Position numbers and translations under genes: made by a program. The notes under the pieces are model-generated. The model ran no database searches. It was not told the origin of the DNA and saw only the letters and a program-made list of their open reading frames with translations. Below, one piece after another: positions 63,012 through 64,000 of a stretch of 64,000 bases of DNA (the first letter of the stretch is position 1; each line of letters starts with the position of its first letter). This DNA comes from Spirochaetales bacterium (GTDB taxonomy: Bacteria > Spirochaetota > Spirochaetia > SZUA-6 > JAFGRV01), in contig JAFGHO010000092.1 in assembly GCA_016930085.1 (NCBI GenBank), forward strand, positions 1-64,000. The letters run 5' to 3'.

Positions 63012-64000
63012 TCAGGTCTGGAAATGTTGTTCGATATCGATGACTTCTCCGGTGACGACATCGATATACATGTCCCACATTCCGCCAGCGATCGAAACCT
63101 GCCAGCAATAGCGGTATTGGAGAGATTCCTCTGTTTCATAGGGTATAATATACTTCACCGAGGGCACTTCCGTTATATCTTCCGCCGTGACGCTGTATTC
63201 CACCGGTTCACCTGCAACATTGTAGTACGTGATGACCCGGCCGACGGATAATTCCATGGCTTTTTGCGGAGTGATTTTCTCTACCGGGGGGATGACGATA
63301 TCGAAGGGATAATAATAGTACTCGATGCAGAAGGCCTTCTGCGTGCCTTCGACGATGATAGTGGTTTCCCTGGCCGGAATACCGTTATTGACGGTACCAT
63401 ACTGTTCGTAGGAATCAAACCGGAATTCGACGGTCCAGTAGGAAGATCTATTGATAATCCTGTAATTATCGAGCAGGGCGTCGGTAAAAATATTGGTGAA
63501 GGTTATGTTCCTCATCAAAGCATTCGCCGCAGCCTCGAGAATTGCTTCTTCGTCGTTGAGAGGAGTGTTTTTCGGAACCTGCTCCAGGGGCACATAATGG
63601 TATTCAAGAAAACCAAATGGCCCCACGGTACCGTAAAAATCCGCGCCATTAATCCGTTCAAAATCCTGTTGAAGCGCTTTTTGTTCATCGCTTGTAAGGC
63701 GCATAATAGTCGTGGGATAATTGTCACCTTCGCATCCGGGAAGATCATCGATAACCCCCACGTAGTAGCGGGCAATCTGAAGGGCATCGACAATATTTAC
63801 AGTCTGATTGCAGTCCACATCAGCCACCACGAGGTTCTTCAACACGTTGTCGGGATTGACATAATACATGGCAACCTGCAAGGCATCGACGATATCCACA
63901 GTACCGCTTTCATTGACATCCCCCACAAGGACATTTCCCTGGGCATGTAGGATACATCCGAATAAAAACAGAAATAACAACAAATACAGGGTTTTCCCTT
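63012..64000 (-). CDS. Secreted dockerin protein, 5' partial
   Basis: The frame is open to the right edge, so the start lies outside; the visible part includes a signal peptide (TLYLLLFLFLFGCILHAQG). Directly after it comes a dockerin: GDVNESGTVDIVDALQVAMY and ADVDCNQTVNIVDALQIARY, each a calcium loop plus helix. The remaining 240 residues are a soluble domain of unknown family, ending YIDVVTGEVIDIEQHF, which is PepSY-like in its close. The dockerin is N-terminal, unlike the C-terminal one of the esterase at 5282. Partner cohesin not in the window. Confidence 0.8.
   Translation of the reverse strand, partial: GKTLYLLLFLFLFGCILHAQGNVLVGDVNESGTVDIVDALQVAMYYVNPDNVLKNLVVADVDCNQTVNIVDALQIARYYVGVIDDLPGCEGDNYPTTIMRLTSDEQKALQQDFERINGADFYGTVGPFGFLEYHYVPLEQVPKNTPLNDEEAILEAAANALMRNITFTNIFTDALLDNYRIINRSSYWTVEFRFDSYEQYGTVNNGIPARETTIIVEGTQKAFCIEYYYYPFDIVIPPVEKITPQKAMELSVGRVITYYNVAGEPVEYSVTAEDITEVPSVKYIIPYETEESLQYRYCWQVSIAGGMWDMYIDVVTGEVIDIEQHFQT

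Overview
The window carries about 60 genes of an anaerobic or microaerobic Gram-negative-type bacterium, most likely an environmental spirochaete. The evidence is indirect: a complete N-type (Na+-translocating) ATPase operon, dockerin-bearing secreted proteins in a non-clostridial context, an outer-membrane porin, several lipoproteins, many radical SAM enzymes and a periplasmic [NiFe] hydrogenase. No rRNA, tRNA, IS element or CRISPR array was seen.

1-13000: secreted and cell-surface functions. A large TPR/WD40/caspase-fold protein enters from the left edge, reading through an 18-bp minisatellite. It is followed by a membrane protein, a dockerin-tagged SGNH esterase, a carbohydrate-binding-like protein, a CotH-kinase protein, a lamin-tail lipoprotein, a porin, a LamG/glycosidase lipoprotein and a glutathione peroxidase. 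13000-18200: methyltransferase, GH13 amylase, B12-binding radical SAM protein, zf-TFIIB protein.

18200-28700: energetics. A P2-type cation ATPase is divergent from the N-ATPase operon atpDCQRBEFAG, whose c subunit has a two-carboxylate Na+ motif. A possible 57-residue gene lies between atpD and atpC. A pterin carbinolamine dehydratase follows.

28700-42500: a minus-strand, almost gap-free gene set that looks like an uncharacterised small-molecule biosynthesis operon. It begins at a strong promoter over a perfect 11-bp inverted repeat (probable GntR operator) and runs ABC ATPase, ABC permease, YtrA-like GntR regulator, DUF2807 protein, acyl carrier protein, KAS III, unknown protein, acyl-CoA ligase, acyl-CoA-dehydrogenase-type enzyme, adenylation enzyme, HemN-like radical SAM enzyme, second carrier protein, DUF169 protein, SDR, ferredoxin. 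The adenylation enzyme, carrier protein and dehydrogenase together resemble the trio that makes pyrrolyl-carrier-protein from proline. This is the best candidate for an undescribed system.

42600-49500: regulators (two AraC types and a Fur-type protein with a non-ATG start next to bacterioferritin), small membrane proteins, TrmO and the remains of a chemoreceptor. 49768-54006: a compact hydrogenase operon in which small subunit, large subunit and maturation protease are followed directly by tatC, tatB-like and tatA-like genes, so the enzyme travels with its own Tat exporter. 54100-64000: a gene split by an in-frame stop, argC, a YchF-like NTPase, a two-gene redox operon, a Cys-rich miniprotein, an encapsulated-ferritin-like protein, a lipoprotein, and a second dockerin protein leaving the right edge. 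One 16-bp perfect palindrome occurs in two unlinked intergenic regions (17433 and 54119) and may mark a shared regulon.
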